Of a DNA stretch of 17,802 bases, positions 15,517-17,802 are shown piece by piece. The stretch covers positions 110,754-128,555 of the forward strand of contig MU646307.1 in the NCBI GenBank assembly GCA_026770585.1, given 5' to 3'. The notes under the pieces are model-generated. The model had not been told where the DNA came from. It searched no databases and saw nothing but the letters and a program-made list of their open reading frames with translations. Made by a program: the position numbers and the translations under genes. Numbering within the stretch: position 1 is the first letter of the stretch; each line of letters opens with the position of its first letter. The stretch comes from Baffinella frigidus (taxonomy: Eukaryota; Cryptophyceae; Cryptomonadales; Baffinellaceae).

Positions 15517-15650
15517 TCCGGGGAAACCTATTTTTCTTTAGTTTGATGGCAAGGAAAATTACTGCACAATTCGTTCTTATTTGTAATATTAAAGCATTTG
15601 TGTAGTAATTTTCCTTGCCATCAAACTAAAGAAAAATAGGTTTCCCCGGA
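15517..15650. mobile_element. 134-bp TCCGGGGAAACC element, copy 1 (TA flanked)
   Basis: Nearly perfect long arms: TCCGGGGAAACCTATTTTTC through TTTGATGGCAAGGAAAATTA. TA at 15515-15516 and 15651-15652. Same length as 16231-16364. Carries AAAATTACTGCAC and GTGTAGTAATTTTCC. Confidence 0.92.
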
Positions 15651-15693
15651 TAAGCATGCCTCTAGGAAACGACACTTCTATGAAGGTTCCTGA

Positions 15694-15855
15694 CCACACA
15701 GCGGACTTCAAAGGGATTTTGTACAACCCTTAATCGATAAGATCTAGGACCCTACGGTAGGCAATCCGTAGGAACATAGGGGGGGTTCCTGCGGATAAGG
15801 TAACAGAAAGGTGGCCCGATTTGGCCCGCAAATCCCTTTGAATCCCGCTGTATGG
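15694..15855. mobile_element. CACACAGCGG-family element, copy 4
   Basis: 162 bp. Ends CCACACAGCGGACTTCAAAG and, inverted, CCATACAGCGGGATTCAAAG. Core GATCTAGGACCCTACGGTAG, then GATAAGGTAACAG. Confidence 0.9.
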
Positions 15856-15886
15856 TGTCCTGTCCATTGGAGATTCCTCCCCCCAG

Positions 15887-15991
15887 GCATCGGGGATGCT
15901 TTGCAAAGGACCTCTGACCTGCAACACATAACCGCCGACGATTGCAGTTCCCTGAACCCGAACCCCCAAGCCAGAGGGGCAAAGATTGAAA
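15887..15991 (+). CDS. Possible internal exon
   Basis: After a strong pyrimidine tract (GATTCCTCCCCCCAG) a frame reads IGDALQRTSDLQHITADDCS then SLNPNPQARGAKIE, up to a weak donor, GTTCCC. The length is a multiple of three, with phase 1 at both ends, like the plus exons at 9904 and 10313. The opposite strand also offers a short frame (GPLQSIPDAWGEESPMDR) after GTTGCAG. The strand is therefore undecided and the call tentative. Confidence 0.3.
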
Positions 15992-16075
15992 GTTCCCTCT
16001 TAATCCTTTTAATAAATTTATTTCTCAGAGCAAAAAAGCACGGAGGGTGGAGGATGGAAGATGGAAGATGCACCT

Positions 16076-16398
16076 CTATCTCTGGAGGGTTCCGTCGGAT
16101 GAGCACTTCGGTGAAGAACGGGTGGCTGCACAAAAGGATCGCACCTCCGTTTCAGGCGAACATTCTAGCTTCTGGGCCTGGATTTGATCTACCTTCTGGG
16201 CCTCGATCACCCACGTCGTAGGCGAGCGTATCCGGGGAAACCTACTTTTCTTTCATTTGATGGCACTCAAAATTACTACAAAAATTCTTTAACGTTACTA
16301 ATAAGAACGAATTGTGAAGTGATTTTCGTGGCCACCACATGAAAGAAAAATAGGTTTCCCCGGATAAGAACATTCTAGCTTCTGGGCCTCGATCTGAT
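16076..16398 (-). CDS. Last exon(s) split by a TIR element
   Basis: On minus, CTCTTTCTGTTTCAG (acceptor) is followed at 16398 by a frame QIEAQKLEC, broken at about 16367 by the 134-bp element 16231-16364. Beyond it the frame PTTWVIEAQKVDQIQAQKLE then CSPETEVRSFCAATRSSP runs to TAG at 16078-16076. The repeated IEAQK/IQAQK suggests a coiled-coil-like charged repeat. The DNA of QIEAQKLEC is present on both sides of the element (16159-16191 and 16367-16399). The element either interrupts the exon or has become part of an intron. No family recognised. Confidence 0.42.
16231..16364. mobile_element. 134-bp TCCGGGGAAACC element, copy 2 (TA flanked)
   Basis: TA at 16229-16230 and 16365-16366. Ends TCCGGGGAAACCTACTTTTC and its near-inverse. 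More diverged arms than copy 1 (GATGGCACTC versus GTGGCCACCAC). Confidence 0.92.
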
Positions 16399-16446
16399 CT
16401 GAAACAGAAAGAGTAAAAGTCAACAGACCTCTTGAGCGTGCGTCTT

Positions 16447-16466
16447 TAGGGTCCTAGGTCTTATCG
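16447..16466. repeat. Solo fragment of the CACACAGCGG family
   Basis: AGGGTCCTAGGTCTTATCGC equals the internal block of the full elements but stands alone, without either terminus. Confidence 0.7.
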
Positions 16467-16565
16467 CTACTTGTAAGTACACCCCGGCTTGGCCACGTGT
16501 CTTCCACAAAATCGGCATGAGTACCTAGACCAATCAATGTGGGTTTCAGATCTGATGGCGCCACC

Positions 16566-16727
16566 CCACACAGCGGGCTACGAAGAGATTGTCGGGCTCT
16601 GAGAGTCCGATTTTTCGTTACCTTATCCGTCACCCCCCCCCCTATGTCCCTACAGATTGCCTACCGTAGGGTCCCAGGTCTTATCGCTTAAGGGTTATTC
16701 GAAATCCCTTCGAAGTCCGCTGTGTGG
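16566..16727. mobile_element. CACACAGCGG-family element, copy 5
   Basis: 162 bp, inverted relative to copies 3 and 4. Ends CCACACAGCGGGCTACGAAG and, inverted, CCACACAGCGGACTTCGAAG. Core TGCCTACCGTAGGGTCCCAG. Confidence 0.9.
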
Positions 16728-16780
16728 AACAAATGAAACGATTCCCAACCTCGACGTTCCAGTACCAGCACCGGGGGGGG

Positions 16781-16818
<38 letters not shown>

Positions 16819-16843
16819 TAAAGAGAGAGAGAGAGAGAGAGAG
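16781..16843. repeat. (GA)n microsatellite
   Basis: About 63 bp of GA repeat with three interruptions, preceded by a G run at about 16773-16780. Confidence 0.95.
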
Positions 16844-16899
16844 CGACGTCTGCCATCGTTCAACTGTTTTCGTGGCCGCCAGATCTGAAACCCGTCCTA

Positions 16900-16997
16900 T
16901 CCCTTACGTGGCGAGGTCAAAATTGACCACCAAGAGGTCCTAGGCAGGTCCCAGGGCCCTACGGTAGGGCGTATGAGCCTACTCGCCACTTGAGGGA
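16900..16997. mobile_element. GTGGC-TIR element with CCTACGGTAGG core, copy 3 (TA flanked)
   Basis: Begins TCCCTTACGTGGCGAG and ends CTCGCCACTTGAGGGA, with TA at 16898-16899 and 16998-16999. A hairpin GAACGGGTCCT / AGGACCCGTTC follows at 17022-17047. Confidence 0.87.
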
Positions 16998-17087
16998 TAC
17001 GAGAGATGGGTGCGATACTTGGAACGGGTCCTGCCCAGGACCCGTTCTTCCCGAGAGATGGGTGGGTTCTAGCTCTGTCCCAGTTCA

Positions 17088-17203
17088 ATTTGGGCTCGCC
17101 ATTATTTCGCCCCCCCCGAAATTTCACAGGTAAATTTCATGGGGGGGGTGTCAAAATTAATCTGTGAAATTTCGGGGGGGTCGAAATAATGGCGAGCCCA
17201 AAT
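17088..17203. mobile_element. 116-bp foldback element
   Basis: Arms ATTTGGGCTCGCCATTATTT and its exact inverse, then TCGCCCCCCCCGAAATTTCA versus TGAAATTTCGGGGGGGTCGA. It lies 23 bp beyond the stop codon of the exon at 17226-17342, so probably in its 3' untranslated region. Confidence 0.85.
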
Positions 17204-17225
17204 CCAAGTGGGGCAGCGCTAGGGG

Positions 17226-17342
17226 TTACTTGGCTGCCTCGCGCGCGAAAGGTCTCCTGCCCAGGACCGCAGCGCTCTTCAGCTTGCTCTGGAGATCCAC
17301 CTTTTGCGCCTCCTCGCGCTCCACGGGATCGTCTTGGAGCAA
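17226..17342 (-). CDS. Probable last exon of an unrecognised gene
   Basis: On minus, GGCGCGGGTGGCTGCAG (acceptor) is followed by LLQDDPVEREEAQKVDLQSK then LKSAAVLGRRPFAREAAK and TAA at 17228-17226. The 38 residues are highly charged and helix-like, with codon use typical of coding DNA. In the same frame upstream, TAA lies at about 17379, so an intron must end here. A possible earlier exon on the same strand, at about 17600-17690 (after CCAATTTTAG), reads KTTKSLKEAQSDRVESAIHF; the join could not be settled. No family recognised. The other frames on both strands are open but look less protein-like. Confidence 0.45.
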   Translation of the reverse strand: MLQDDPVEREEAQKVDLQSKLKSAAVLGRRPFAREAAK

Positions 17343-17734
17343 CTGCAGCCACCCGCGCCCAGTCCATTGGTTGGCTTAAGGATTCAAGGGGATTCCCTGG
17401 AAAGATGTCAAAAGTGGACGTTTCAATCATCCTGGCGTGGTTCCGGCAGAGTGCACTGCCAGCCACGATCGTTTGCCTTAAGTCAACAAAGCTGATCCTC
17501 GGCAGTAAGTTGCCATTTCGTTTAGATGGACCGGCTCTGGGGGCCGACATTTGACTTGCGGCTGTGGTTTGCAGGGGCTGTTGACTAAGACGGAATGTTC
17601 TGGCTCAGAGTGAAGTGAATCGCAGACTCCACTCGATCACTTTGCGCTTCCTTCAACGATTTCGTGGTTTTGCATCTTCTTACTAAAATTGGAATTGAAC
17701 CGGGGAACCCTCGGTCGCCACCTCATTGGTCCAA

Positions 17735-17790
17735 AGCATTGCATTGCATGCAATGGAAGCATGGGTAGCATTGCATGCAATACCTTGGAA
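17735..17790. repeat. GCATTGCATGCAATG palindromes
   Basis: Two copies of a palindromic TTGCATGCAA motif (about 17740-17754 and 17769-17782), with TGGAAGCAT repeated next to each. The end of the window cuts off the rest. Confidence 0.75.
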
Positions 17791-17802
17791 GCATTATCTG
17801 TT

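Noticed and set aside
17690-17730. GGTTCAATTCC-like box on minus as a tRNA or tRNA-derived SINE
   Set aside because: The stem mismatches and no A box or cloverleaf partner is seen.

Overview
The window reads as nuclear DNA of a eukaryotic microbe, not as bacterial or viral sequence. It has no long dense ORFs and no operons. Short coding-looking blocks are bounded by GT-AG splice signals with pyrimidine-rich acceptors. It also holds simple repeats, two interstitial arrays of plant/alga-type telomere repeat (TTTAGGG) and an exceptional density of short terminal-inverted-repeat (TIR) foldback elements. TTTAGGG repeats fit plants, green algae, cryptophytes and several alveolates such as chromerids; choosing among these would be a guess.

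Layout. 1-95 is an AT microsatellite. 990-2435 (minus) is the best gene: a proline-rich, unrecognised protein of about 375-395 aa in three phase-0 exons, whose last intron is almost entirely one 166-bp TIR element. 2500-5000 is wall-to-wall small TIR elements, including a mariner-like 117-bp family whose filled and empty sites lie side by side. 5031-5222 is a decayed exon. 5664-6046 is a degenerate telomere-repeat array. 6160-9300 holds further elements and a 191-bp near-identical direct duplication. 9300-10880 holds large foldbacks carrying 16-bp CACGTG repeats and, on plus, a broken two-exon gene (9904-10587). 11000-12300 is a tandem duplication of an exon/intron boundary into which three different elements have inserted. 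12300-14600 has local direct and tandem repeats and gene relics. 14760-17203 has more elements interleaved with minus-strand exon fragments, one with a RING-type zinc-binding motif (15206-15328). 17226-17342 is a probable last exon on minus.

How it fits together. At least twelve TIR families are distinguishable by their ends, but several share internal modules: a palindromic core CCTACSGTAGG and the motif AAATTACTACAC. Four families are flanked by TA, as in Tc1/mariner elements. No transposase is visible, so all would be non-autonomous. Many element ends lie 9-31 bp from candidate splice sites, which suggests that the introns here are built largely from these elements. Exon calls rest on reading frame and splice consensus only, and most are tentative.
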